Shown here in pieces: positions 1 through 5,587 of a stretch of 10,219 nucleotides of DNA. Source of the stretch: JAMCXS01 sp964459065. Lineage in GTDB: Bacteria > Acidobacteriota > Terriglobia > UBA7540. The translations under genes were made by a program, and so were the position numbers. The stretch covers positions 1-10,219 of the forward strand of contig CAYWMN010000128.1 of assembly GCA_964459065.1 (NCBI GenBank), read 5' to 3'. Within the stretch, counting starts at the first letter, position 1. Each line of letters begins with the position of its first letter. The notes under the pieces were generated by a model, which was not told the origin of the DNA, ran no database searches, and was given only the letters and a program-made list of their open reading frames with translations.

Positions 1-295
1 CGCGCGGCGACCAGACGGCCGGGCCGCGGCTGGTGTTGAGCAGCCGGAACTGGATACCCACGGCGTCGATCACCTGGCCCATCACTCCGCCCATCGCGTC
101 CACTTCGCGCACCAGATGACCCTTGGCGATGCCGCCCACGGCCGGATTGCAGGACATCTGGCAGATCAGGTCCAGATTAATGGTGTAAAGGGCCGTCTTC
201 AAGCCCATGCGGGCCGCGGCCACGGCCGCTTCAGCGCCCGCATGTCCCGCGCCCACCACCACCACGTCGTATTTTTCGCTAAAGGTTGAAAACAT
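1..295 (-). CDS. mnmG: tRNA uridine-5-carboxymethylaminomethyl modification enzyme MnmG (GidA), N-terminal part
   Basis: MnmG is the FAD-binding partner of MnmE. Together they modify the wobble uridine (U34) of certain tRNAs in the cytoplasm. Only the first 98 codons are here; the gene runs off the left edge. The start is the ATG whose complement is at 293-295. Seen in the sequence: a beta strand followed by GAGHAG at residues 15-20, the dinucleotide-binding loop for FAD; then MSCNPAVGGIAKGH at 47-60, REVDAMGG at 63-70 and LNTSRGPAV at 86-94, all hallmarks of the MnmG N-terminal domain. The full family length is about 620-650 residues, so roughly 15% is visible. It is divergent from purD. An extended -10 element lies about 30 bases upstream of the start. 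Only a weak ribosome site (GGGG) precedes the ATG. The family assignment is secure. Confidence 0.95.
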   Translation of the reverse strand, partial: MFSTFSEKYDVVVVGAGHAGAEAAVAAARMGLKTALYTINLDLICQMSCNPAVGGIAKGHLVREVDAMGGVMGQVIDAVGIQFRLLNTSRGPAVWSPR

Positions 296-326
296 CGCCC
301 CAAACTTCAAAAAAATAGAATGTAAT

Positions 327-335
327 ATTGTATCA
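327..335 (-). promoter_or_regulatory. Extended -10 promoter element for mnmG
   Basis: Read on the minus strand, this is TGATACAAT: a TG dinucleotide, one base, then TACAAT (five of six matches to TATAAT). It sits in a short AT-rich patch. Transcription would start near 320, giving mnmG a leader of roughly 25 bases. No good -35 box is seen at 17-18 bases, which fits an extended -10 promoter. The same nine bases occur at 3117-3125 before the carboxypeptidase gene. The assignment is inference from sequence only. Confidence 0.5.
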
Positions 336-442
336 GGAAGTCCCCATGGATTCATCGGTTTCAGCAAAACCTGGCGAGGTTCCCGGTTCCGTGGCGCATC
401 GGATCTCAAAAGCTTTCAGTCGCCCTCGAAGCATCTGAAGGA

Positions 443-471
443 TTGACAAATTCATCGCAGGCCGATAGTGT
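443..471 (+). promoter_or_regulatory. Candidate purD promoter giving a leaderless or near-leaderless transcript
   Basis: A perfect -35 hexamer TTGACA (443-448) is followed by a 17-base spacer and TAGTGT (466-471), which matches only three of six -10 positions. Transcription would start within about 5-11 bases of position 471, at or just before the purD ATG at 482. There is no Shine-Dalgarno sequence before that ATG, which fits a leaderless message. The weak -10 keeps confidence low. Confidence 0.35.
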
Positions 472-481
472 AACGTCCTCT

Positions 482-1816
482 ATGAATGTACTGGTTCTAG
501 GTTCGGGTGGAAGAGAACATGCCCTGGTGTGGAAGCTGCGCGAAAGCCAACTGACCGACCGGGTCGTCTGCGCTCCGGGAAACGCCGGAATTGCCCAGGC
601 GGCCGAGTGCGTACCGGTTGATCTTAACAGTCCGGCTGCGATGTTGGAGCTTGCCGTGCGCCTGGAGGCGGATCTCACCGTGGTGGGTCCGGAGGCGCCT
701 CTGGTGTCCGGCGTGGTGGATGAATTTGAACACGCCGGGCGCAAGATCATCGGCCCCAGCAAGGCGGCGGCAAGCCTTGAGGGCAGCAAGATTTTCGCCA
801 AGGAATTTATGCAGCGGCACGGCATCCCCACCGCGCGTTTTGTGGTGGCTGACGATCATGCAAGCGCCCTGAAGGCCGTTTCGGATTTCGGTCTGCCAGT
901 GGTGATCAAGGCCGATGGCCTGGCGGCCGGCAAAGGTGTGGTGGTTGCCCGCAGCCGGGAACAGGCGGAAAAGACCCTCGACGATTTTATGGAGCGGAAC
1001 GTGCTGGGCGGGGCGGCCTCACGCCTGGTGATTGAAGAGTGCCTGGTGGGCGAGGAAGTGTCTTTCATCGTTCTGGCGGGCACGCGGGGCTTTGCGCCGA
1101 TGGTGCCTTGTCAGGATCACAAGCCGGTATTTGATAACGATCAGGGTCCCAATACAGGCGGCATGGGAGCTTATAGCGACGACACGATTCTAAACGACGC
1201 GCTGCGGGCCGATATCCTGAACCGGATTGTTCAACCGACCCTGGACGGCATGGCTGCGGACGGTTCGCCCTTCCGGGGATTCCTTTACTGCGGGCTGATG
1301 TTGACGGCGGAAGGGCCTAAAGTTCTGGAATACAACGTGCGGATGGGTGATCCCGAAACGCAGCCCATCATGATGCGGCTGCGCTCGGACTTGGTGGAGC
1401 TGCTTGCGGCCTCGTTGGAGGACCGGTTGGGCGCTGTGGAAGCCCGCTGGAGCCCGAATCCTTCCGTCTGTGTGGTGCTCTCAAGTGGAGGTTATCCGGG
1501 TAAGTACGAAACGGGGAAAGCCATCACGGGCTTGGAAGCCGCCGAAGCGCGGGGCGGCGTTAAAGTCTTTCATGCGGGCACGGCGTTGCGGGACAAAGAA
1601 GTGGTGACGGCAGGCGGGCGTGTGCTGGGCGTGACGGCTGTGGCTGAGGCCTTGGGCACGGCGGTTGAAAAGGCTTATACGGCGGTGGGCAAGATTCATT
1701 TTGAAGGGATGCATTACCGGCGCGACATCGCGGCCAAAGGGGTGCGGCGGCTCAACGAGTCCTCTGAGGTCCAGAGTTCTGATCGCCGGGCGGAAAACTC
1801 GGCGCCTTCGTCGTAG
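482..1816 (+). CDS. purD: Phosphoribosylamine--glycine ligase (GAR synthetase) PurD
   Basis: PurD makes glycinamide ribonucleotide from 5-phosphoribosylamine, glycine and ATP, the second step of purine synthesis, in the cytoplasm. The 444-residue product has the usual order: N-domain with VLGSGGREHAL (5-14), ATP-grasp region with KADGLAAGKGVVVA (143-156), QDHKP (211-215) and GPNTGGMGAYS (222-232), the family signature RMGDPETQ at 287-294, then the C-domain. The E. coli enzyme has 429 residues; the excess here is a polar tail of about 20 residues after GVRRLN. I chose the ATG at 482 because MNVLVLGSGG is the conserved N-terminus. The in-frame TTG at 443 would add 13 unrelated residues, and its TTGACA looks like a -35 box. 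purE follows after 55 bases on the same strand, so the two are probably co-transcribed. Confidence 0.96.
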   Translation: MNVLVLGSGGREHALVWKLRESQLTDRVVCAPGNAGIAQAAECVPVDLNSPAAMLELAVRLEADLTVVGPEAPLVSGVVDEFEHAGRKIIGPSKAAASLEGSKIFAKEFMQRHGIPTARFVVADDHASALKAVSDFGLPVVIKADGLAAGKGVVVARSREQAEKTLDDFMERNVLGGAASRLVIEECLVGEEVSFIVLAGTRGFAPMVPCQDHKPVFDNDQGPNTGGMGAYSDDTILNDALRADILNRIVQPTLDGMAADGSPFRGFLYCGLMLTAEGPKVLEYNVRMGDPETQPIMMRLRSDLVELLAASLEDRLGAVEARWSPNPSVCVVLSSGGYPGKYETGKAITGLEAAEARGGVKVFHAGTALRDKEVVTAGGRVLGVTAVAEALGTAVEKAYTAVGKIHFEGMHYRRDIAAKGVRRLNESSEVQSSDRRAENSAPSS

Positions 1817-1871
1817 CAAAGCAATCAAAATAGGATCGGAATCGGCATACAACAAGACAGGGGTGAAGCAA

Positions 1872-2387
1872 ATGGGGCAAGAAGAAAAAGCTATGGTTGG
1901 GATCATTATGGGAAGCGATACGGATCTTCCCGTGATGAAGGAATCCGCGCTGACGCTAAAGAAGTTCGACATTCCGTTTGAGATTGATATCACTTCAGCC
2001 CACCGTTCGCCCGGGCGGACGGCGGAGTACGCGCGGACGGCCGTCGAGCGCGGACTGAAGGCGATTATTGTGGGCGCCGGAGGCGCCGCGCACCTGGCAG
2101 GAGTGGTGGCGGCGGAGACCACACTGCCCGTGATTGGCGTTCCCATGCCGACCACCACGCTGGCAGGGCTTGACTCGCTGCTTTCCACCGTCCAGATGCC
2201 AGGCGGCGTTCCTGTCGCCTGCACGGCCATCGGCAAGCCAGGAGCCATCAATGCGGCCATCCTGGCCGTGGAGATCATTGCCGTCGCGGACGGCGATATT
2301 GCCCGGAAGCTGGTGGAGTATAAGAAGGAATTGCAAAGCAAGGTGCTTGCAAAGTCGGAAAGAGTGAAGCGCGAATTCAAGCTCTAG
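1872..2387 (+). CDS. purE: N5-carboxyaminoimidazole ribonucleotide mutase PurE (class I)
   Basis: PurE rearranges N5-CAIR to CAIR in purine synthesis. The 171-residue product has the phosphate-binding GSDTD near residue 14, SAHRSP at 42-47 with the catalytic histidine at 44, GAGGAAHLAGVVA (68-80), and the C-terminal block QMPGGVPVACTAIGKPGAINAA spanning roughly 108-129. SAHR rather than SAHK, together with the bacterial length, points to class I, which normally needs PurK (N5-CAIR synthetase). No purK is in this window. The start at 1872 is supported by AGGGGTG at 1859-1865, six bases upstream; an internal ATG at 1893 is possible but has no better site. The frame stays open far upstream inside purD, but that part has no family similarity. 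It is 55 bases downstream of purD, probably in one operon, and a terminator hairpin follows the stop. Confidence 0.96.
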   Translation: MGQEEKAMVGIIMGSDTDLPVMKESALTLKKFDIPFEIDITSAHRSPGRTAEYARTAVERGLKAIIVGAGGAAHLAGVVAAETTLPVIGVPMPTTTLAGLDSLLSTVQMPGGVPVACTAIGKPGAINAAILAVEIIAVADGDIARKLVEYKKELQSKVLAKSERVKREFKL

Positions 2388-2423
2388 CGGATTGCTCAAC
2401 AACCCGCCTTATTCGTCATCTCT

Positions 2424-2458
2424 GAAAGCGCGGCGTGCCAAGCGGCATGCCGCGTTTC
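2424..2458. terminator. Bidirectional terminator between convergent purE and msrB
   Basis: An 11-bp stem pairs 2429-2439 (CGCGGCGTGCC) with 2444-2454 (GGCATGCCGCG), with one G-U pair and the tetraloop AAGC. It is flanked by GAAA on the left and TTTC on the right, so on either strand the stem is followed by a short T run. It lies 41 bases after the purE stop and 62 bases after the msrB stop. The T run is short (three), so efficiency is uncertain, but position and symmetry fit a shared terminator. Confidence 0.7.
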
Positions 2459-2516
2459 CGCATTGCGGCGGGCAACCCCATCTCTTAACGGATTGCCTTT
2501 TCTCCAAGCCTGACGG

Positions 2517-2921
2517 CTACGTTTCGTCCTGCTTTTCAAAATCCAGCGCGGCGGAATTGATGCAATACCGCAGGCCGGTGGGTGCTGGCCCGTCTGGAAA
2601 CACATGTCCCAGGTGGGCGTTGCACTCGCTGCAGAGCACCTCAACCCGCTGCATTCCCATGCTCATGTCGCTTTCGGTCCGGACGTTTTCCTTGGCGAGT
2701 GGCATCATAAAGCTCGGCCAGCCGGATCCGGATTCAAACTTGGCGTCGGAACTGAAAAGTTCGGCTCCGCAGCAGACGCACCGGTAGATGCCTTTGTCGT
2801 GCAGGTTCCAGTACTTCCCCAAAAACGGCGGCTCGGTGGCTTTTAAGCGGGTTACCTGGAATTGTTCTGGAGTCAGCCGCTTGCGCCATTCCTTTTCCGT
2901 CTTCACAACTCTTGTTTTCAT
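2517..2921 (-). CDS. msrB: Peptide-methionine (R)-S-oxide reductase MsrB
   Basis: MsrB repairs oxidised proteins by reducing the R epimer of methionine sulfoxide, normally with thioredoxin as reductant. The 134-residue product is the usual size of a single-domain MsrB. Visible features: LTPEQFQVTR (17-26); two zinc-binding CxxC pairs, Cys48/Cys51 and Cys97/Cys100; SGSGWPSF (64-71); HLGHVFPDGP (103-112); and RYCINS with the catalytic cysteine at 120. The start at 2921 is fixed by a strong ribosome site (GGGAGGA on the minus strand, plus coordinates 2929-2935) seven bases away. A longer in-frame form from 3029 has no such site. No signal peptide is present in the chosen form, so it is probably cytoplasmic. 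It is convergent with purE and divergent from the carboxypeptidase gene. No msrA is nearby. Confidence 0.95.
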   Translation of the reverse strand: MKTRVVKTEKEWRKRLTPEQFQVTRLKATEPPFLGKYWNLHDKGIYRCVCCGAELFSSDAKFESGSGWPSFMMPLAKENVRTESDMSMGMQRVEVLCSECNAHLGHVFPDGPAPTGLRYCINSAALDFEKQDET

Positions 2922-2928
2922 GCTCTTG

Positions 2929-2935
2929 TCCTCCC
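2929..2935 (-). promoter_or_regulatory. Strong ribosome binding site of msrB
   Basis: Minus-strand GGGAGGA, seven bases before the ATG at 2921. It decides between this start and the longer in-frame ATG at 3029, which has only a weak G-rich stretch before it. Confidence 0.8.
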
Positions 2936-3116
2936 GTCGCCGTTGTGGACGCTTGCGGAAATCGCCGCCGCCCCATAGAAAGATACTAGCAAAAATTAGC
3001 CTCTTTATGCTGGCCAAGTTGGCGGGCATAAGGTTCCGCCGCCTTGGGAAGTTGTCGTCCTAGGTCAAGCGGGAGATTGCTCAAAAAATTTCTATTTTCT
3101 ACTTGATCAATGAATT

Positions 3117-3125
3117 TGATACAAT
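3117..3125 (+). promoter_or_regulatory. Extended -10 promoter of the carboxypeptidase gene
   Basis: TGATACAAT gives an extended -10 (TG, one base, TACAAT) within the AT-rich patch. The hexamer 17 bases upstream, at 3097-3102 (TTCTAC), is a poor -35, as is usual for extended -10 promoters. Transcription would start near 3131-3132, just before a 7-bp hairpin, and leave a leader of about 190 bases. The motif is identical to the one before mnmG. Confidence 0.5.
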
Positions 3126-3137
3126 CAGCAACTTTGA

Positions 3138-3169
3138 GGGGCAATATCCTCCTTGCCCCCCGTTGGAGG
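3138..3169 (+). promoter_or_regulatory. Hairpin with potential H-type pseudoknot in the carboxypeptidase leader
   Basis: GGGGCAA (3138-3144) pairs perfectly with TTGCCCC (3153-3159). The 8-base loop ends in CCTCC (3148-3152), which is complementary to GGAGG at 3165-3169, allowing an H-type pseudoknot. The run of six C at 3156-3161 is also complementary to the run of six G at 3315-3320, where the ribosome site of the carboxypeptidase gene lies, so alternative folds can be drawn. It does not match any riboswitch class I recognise. The pairings are directly visible; a regulatory role is inference. Confidence 0.4.
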
Positions 3170-3260
3170 CCAAGCGCAAGCGATAAAGATGCTTCCGGCG
3201 TCATCCGATGGAGTGATATGAGAGGCGAAACTTGTTGGTTCAACTTACATTGTGAAGCGG

Positions 3261-3266
3261 TTTTTT
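3261..3266 (+). terminator. T6 run after a weak hairpin, possible attenuator
   Basis: Six T residues lie in the leader, 57 bases before the start codon. They are preceded by a weak stem (3239-3244 with 3252-3256, five pairs and one bulge). GCTTC at 3191-3195 could also pair with GAAGC at 3254-3258, just before the T run. The stem is too weak to call a terminator with confidence; I list it because it lies between a structured leader and the gene. Confidence 0.2.
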
Positions 3267-3323
3267 GAAAGTGTCATTGTGGTGTGCTGATGCGCAAGAA
3301 CGTTTTACCGATGAGGGGGGTTG

Positions 3324-4571
3324 ATGGTTTTTTGGAAAGGTTCCTGCTGTATTTCCCGCAGATTGAAGCATCGCTCGAGGACGCGTGTTAGCCTAGCGGC
3401 CGGATGGCTTGCGATAGCGGCGGCAGTGGTGTTTGTTGCGCCGTCCTGGGCAAGGGCGCGTGTCCGGACTTCGATTGTAGTGGATGCCCAGACGGGAGCA
3501 GTCCTTGAGGCTCACTACCCCAACCGGCGTTGCTACCCGGCGTCATTGACCAAGCTGATGACGCTGTATCTCACCTTCCAGCAGCTTAATAGCGGCAAAA
3601 TAACGCTCAACCAGATGCTGCCTGTCTCCTATCATGCCGCCGGACAGGCGCCCACCAAACTTTACCTGCACCCCGGCTCTCAGCTTTCCGTCCGCTCGGC
3701 CATCCTGGCGATCACCACACGCTCGGCTAATGACGCCGCTGTGGTGCTGGCGGAAGCCATCGGCGGCACTGAAACCCACTTTGCGTACCTCATGAACCAG
3801 GAGGCGCGCCGTTTAGGGATGACCCGCACGACTTTCCGCAACGCTTCCGGATTGCCGAACCGATACCAGAAGACCACCGCGCGCGATCTGGCGACCCTGG
3901 CGTTGGCAATTTTGCACAATTACCCCCAGTACTACCATTTTTTCAGTGTGCCAAGTTTTGTTTTCCACGGCGCGAGAATCTACGGCCATGACCGCCTTCT
4001 GGGCCGTTGCCGCGGTGTTGACGGGATGAAGACTGGTTTCACGGATGCTTCCGGCTTTAACCTGGTCACCTCGGCGCACCGTGACGGAACGCGACTGGTG
4101 GCAGTGGTGATGGGATGGCCTACCGCCTACTCACGAGACCGGTATATGATGGCGCTTATCAACCGCGCGTTTGTGCACATCCCTTCCCGGACGCTGGCTT
4201 CGGCCCGGGAGTCCGGCTCGCCTCGCCTGGCTGCCAAGGCGGACGCGCGAAAAGTCCCCGACGTCGATCCGCAGAACGAACCGGATTCACACTCAGAGCC
4301 GGAATGGTTCGTTCAGATCGGGGGACTGTTCCACAGTTCATGGCGGGTGAGGCGTGCACTGGAAAGTGCGCGGCATACGGCACCCGATGCCCTGAAGGGC
4401 GCAAGGCCGCTGGTCGTCAAACTCCGGCGCAGAAGGTACCTGGCCAGGTTTTCAAATCTGGATGAGGCGACGGCCGAGGAGACCTGCAGTCTACTTCGCC
4501 GGAGAAAGTTTACTTGCAGCACCCGGCCGGTTGAACCTTCCGGGGTCACGATTGCGGCCGCAGGGCGTTAA
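3324..4571 (+). CDS. D-alanyl-D-alanine carboxypeptidase (S11 penicillin-binding protein) with C-terminal SPOR domain
   Basis: This enzyme trims the terminal D-alanine from peptidoglycan pentapeptides in the periplasm. The 415-residue product starts with a basic stretch and a hydrophobic segment (about 23-40), a likely signal peptide ending near SWARA. The three active-site motifs are in order: SLTK at 74-77 (nucleophile Ser74, Lys77), SAN at 134-136 and KTG at 236-238 (KTGFTDASGFN). A polar, charged linker (about 291-325) leads to residues 327-402, starting WFVQIGGLF and ending before a short tail. These resemble a SPOR domain, which binds denuded glycan strands and directs proteins to the division site. 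Proline- and alanine-rich C-terminal anchors such as those of DacA are not seen. I chose ATG 3324 over the adjacent TTG 3321 because GAGGG at 3313-3317 is then six bases away. The SPOR call is less sure than the enzyme call. Confidence 0.92.
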   Translation: MVFWKGSCCISRRLKHRSRTRVSLAAGWLAIAAAVVFVAPSWARARVRTSIVVDAQTGAVLEAHYPNRRCYPASLTKLMTLYLTFQQLNSGKITLNQMLPVSYHAAGQAPTKLYLHPGSQLSVRSAILAITTRSANDAAVVLAEAIGGTETHFAYLMNQEARRLGMTRTTFRNASGLPNRYQKTTARDLATLALAILHNYPQYYHFFSVPSFVFHGARIYGHDRLLGRCRGVDGMKTGFTDASGFNLVTSAHRDGTRLVAVVMGWPTAYSRDRYMMALINRAFVHIPSRTLASARESGSPRLAAKADARKVPDVDPQNEPDSHSEPEWFVQIGGLFHSSWRVRRALESARHTAPDALKGARPLVVKLRRRRYLARFSNLDEATAEETCSLLRRRKFTCSTRPVEPSGVTIAAAGR

Positions 4572-4704
4572 CGGGCACCTGCCATAAGCCCTTGTCTACG
4601 GTGGCGCTTGCCGCAGAGGTCTACCCCCCAGCGGTCGTCACAGATAGCCCTGAGCCCCTTTGCAGGATGCAGGCGGTCTTTGAAATGCTTCCGGGCGGTG
4701 GTGG
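4572..4704. other. Short convergent intergenic region, no clear terminator
   Basis: This 133-base stretch lies between the ends of two convergent genes. I see one weak hairpin (4601-4605 with 4610-4614) without a T run, and a 4-bp stem with an 11-base loop at 4573-4591. Neither is convincing as a terminator. Confidence 0.4.
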
Positions 4705-5277
4705 CTATTCGAACTCGGAGATCAGCTTCAGCCCCGCTTCGGTCATTTCCCATGTGCCGCGGGGTGAGTCGCTTTTCAGCAATCCAGCCTGGACCATTGA
4801 ATGGCGGGCCCACTGCGCGGTGTTCCACCACCGCTGGACGTCGGGATCAGAGGCCAATGGCTCGTAATCAACGTCCTTCAGCGTTCCTTTCATGACCTTC
4901 TGCACACGGATCAGTACTTCATCGGTCTTGGCCGTTCCACCCATCTGGTTCAGGACCTGGAGGATGGGCTTGATGTAGGCTGACTCCTTGGTTCGCAGAC
5001 CGCGGTGCAGACGGCCATGATCGTAACGGTGGTCATTTTCAATTCCGTCGCTGTTCGCGACCGGTGGAGAGAGCTTTTCCCATTCCGTGCGGAGCGCTGC
5101 AATCTGCTCTCTGAAGACGGTGGTCTGGTCTGCGTGTGCAATCGCCGTTCGAGCGAGGTCATAGTCCCGGTTTTCAAATGCCTTCGATCCATTTTGATTG
5201 ATAAACTCGATTTCTGCTTCCAGTTCCTCGAGAAGGATCTCGAATGCCGCCAGCACATTCGTGGTTTTTTCTTCCAT
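4705..5277 (-). CDS. Small protein with Mrr N-terminal-type winged-helix domain
   Basis: The 190-residue product has two parts. Residues 1-70 are rich in Glu, Leu and Ala and look mostly helical, possibly a coiled coil. After a polar linker (about 72-95), residues 97-190 resemble the winged-helix domain found at the N-terminus of Mrr-type restriction proteins: YIKPILQVLNQMGG (101-114), then DYEPLASDP (137-145), RWWNTAQWARHSMVQAGLL (149-167) and SDSPRGTWEMTEAG (169-182). No nuclease domain is fused or adjacent, so it is probably a DNA-binding or regulatory protein rather than a restriction enzyme; the target is unknown. The ATG at 5277 has GGAGGT nine bases upstream; a GTG at 5304 has a second GGAGGT five bases upstream and would add nine residues. 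It is convergent with the carboxypeptidase gene and separated by 302 bases from the methyltransferase operon on the same strand. Confidence 0.85.
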   Translation of the reverse strand: MEEKTTNVLAAFEILLEELEAEIEFINQNGSKAFENRDYDLARTAIAHADQTTVFREQIAALRTEWEKLSPPVANSDGIENDHRYDHGRLHRGLRTKESAYIKPILQVLNQMGGTAKTDEVLIRVQKVMKGTLKDVDYEPLASDPDVQRWWNTAQWARHSMVQAGLLKSDSPRGTWEMTEAGLKLISEFE

Positions 5278-5286
5278 CGTTATGGG

Positions 5287-5315
5287 ACCTCCGAAAATTT
5301 TCACTTCATACCTCC
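5287..5315 (-). promoter_or_regulatory. Two consecutive GGAGGT ribosome sites before the winged-helix gene
   Basis: On the minus strand GGAGGT occurs twice, at plus positions 5310-5315 and 5287-5292. The first is five bases before a GTG (5302-5304) and the second nine bases before the ATG (5275-5277), both in the same frame. The inner pair is taken as the main start. Both may be used, giving proteins of 199 and 190 residues. Confidence 0.55.
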
Positions 5316-5413
5316 GGCCATCAAAACTTTCAGCTTTGTGCTGCTCCCGGGAAATCGCGCAATTCAGTCGTTTGCCGCTGGATGGGAGTTTGCCTCAATC
5401 TGACTTTAATACC

Positions 5414-5447
5414 CCTGCCATCTCGGCAAGCCGACATAACTGGCAGG
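5414..5447. repeat. Nested inverted repeat upstream of the winged-helix gene
   Basis: Outer arms CCTGCCA (5414-5420) and TGGCAGG (5441-5447) pair over 7 bp. Inside, TCGG (5423-5426) and CCGA (5431-5434) pair around the tetraloop CAAG. It sits about 137 bases upstream of the winged-helix start codon. It could be an operator for that protein or a structured leader; the sequence does not decide. Confidence 0.45.
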
Positions 5448-5567
5448 ACATTAATGTATACGTTACCGGGTTCAAACTCAAGGCTTAGGTTGGATTCCCT
5501 CCGCATTTCTACCCTCTTGGGAAGATGCCCGGGCGCCCGGAGCGGGTAAGATCGCTGTTTCCGGTAT

Positions 5568-5587
5568 CCTCTTAACCCCTTAAGAGG
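5568..5587. terminator. Perfect inverted repeat over the stop codon of the last methyltransferase gene
   Basis: CCTCTTAA (5568-5575) pairs perfectly with TTAAGAGG (5580-5587) across a CCCC loop. The TAA stop of the methyltransferase gene (complement of 5580-5582) lies inside the stem. No T run follows on the minus strand, so it is a weak candidate for an intrinsic terminator; it may act as a 3' end stabiliser or a protein site instead. Confidence 0.4.

Larger units (their letters stand above)
2922..3323. other. 402-base divergent intergenic region
   Basis: This gap lies between divergent msrB and the carboxypeptidase gene. The msrB-proximal part (2936-3080) shows no convincing promoter and no recognisable gene. 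From about 3080 to 3130 the sequence becomes AT-rich and holds an extended -10 element for the plus strand. From about 3132 to 3323 there is a long leader with several foldable segments. Small open frames cross the gap on both strands, but they have no recognisable domain and no ribosome site. Confidence 0.7.
5278..5579. other. 302-base intergenic region between winged-helix gene and methyltransferase operon
   Basis: Both flanking genes are on the minus strand, so this region holds the end of the operon and the start region of the winged-helix gene. No gene is recognisable. It contains a two-stem inverted repeat (5414-5447), a GC palindrome CCGGGCGCCCGG (5529-5540), and a perfect hairpin over the stop codon of the last operon gene (5568-5587). 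I found no convincing -35/-10 pair. Confidence 0.6.

Noticed and set aside
443..481. TTG start of purD, 13 residues upstream of the ATG
   Set aside because: The added residues are not part of the family, the purine-rich AAGGA directly abuts the TTG, and TTGACA fits a -35 box better.
1665..1871. Upstream extension of purE into purD
   Set aside because: The extension is rich in Arg and Lys and is the shifted frame of purD; a good ribosome site stands before the ATG at 1872.
1481..2380. 299-codon open frame on the minus strand opposite purD and purE
   Set aside because: It is antisense to two certain genes, has low-complexity Ser/Thr/Ala/Arg composition and no family features.
2922..3029. Longer MsrB start at 3029 with a short hydrophobic stretch that might mimic a signal peptide
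   Set aside because: It lacks a good ribosome site, has no clear cleavage site, and the strong GGGAGGA before 2921 gives the normal family length.
3132..3230. Cyclic di-GMP-I, preQ1 or other known riboswitch in the carboxypeptidase leader
   Set aside because: The conserved core sequences of these classes are not present; only generic hairpins and a possible pseudoknot can be shown.
2986..3243. 85-codon open frame on the minus strand in the divergent gap
   Set aside because: No recognisable domain, no ribosome site, and it runs across the AT-rich promoter patch of the opposite strand.
5430..5470. Sigma-54 promoter (GG-N10-GC) around TGGCAGG upstream of the winged-helix gene
   Set aside because: The GC dinucleotide of the -12 element is missing at the required spacing on either strand.
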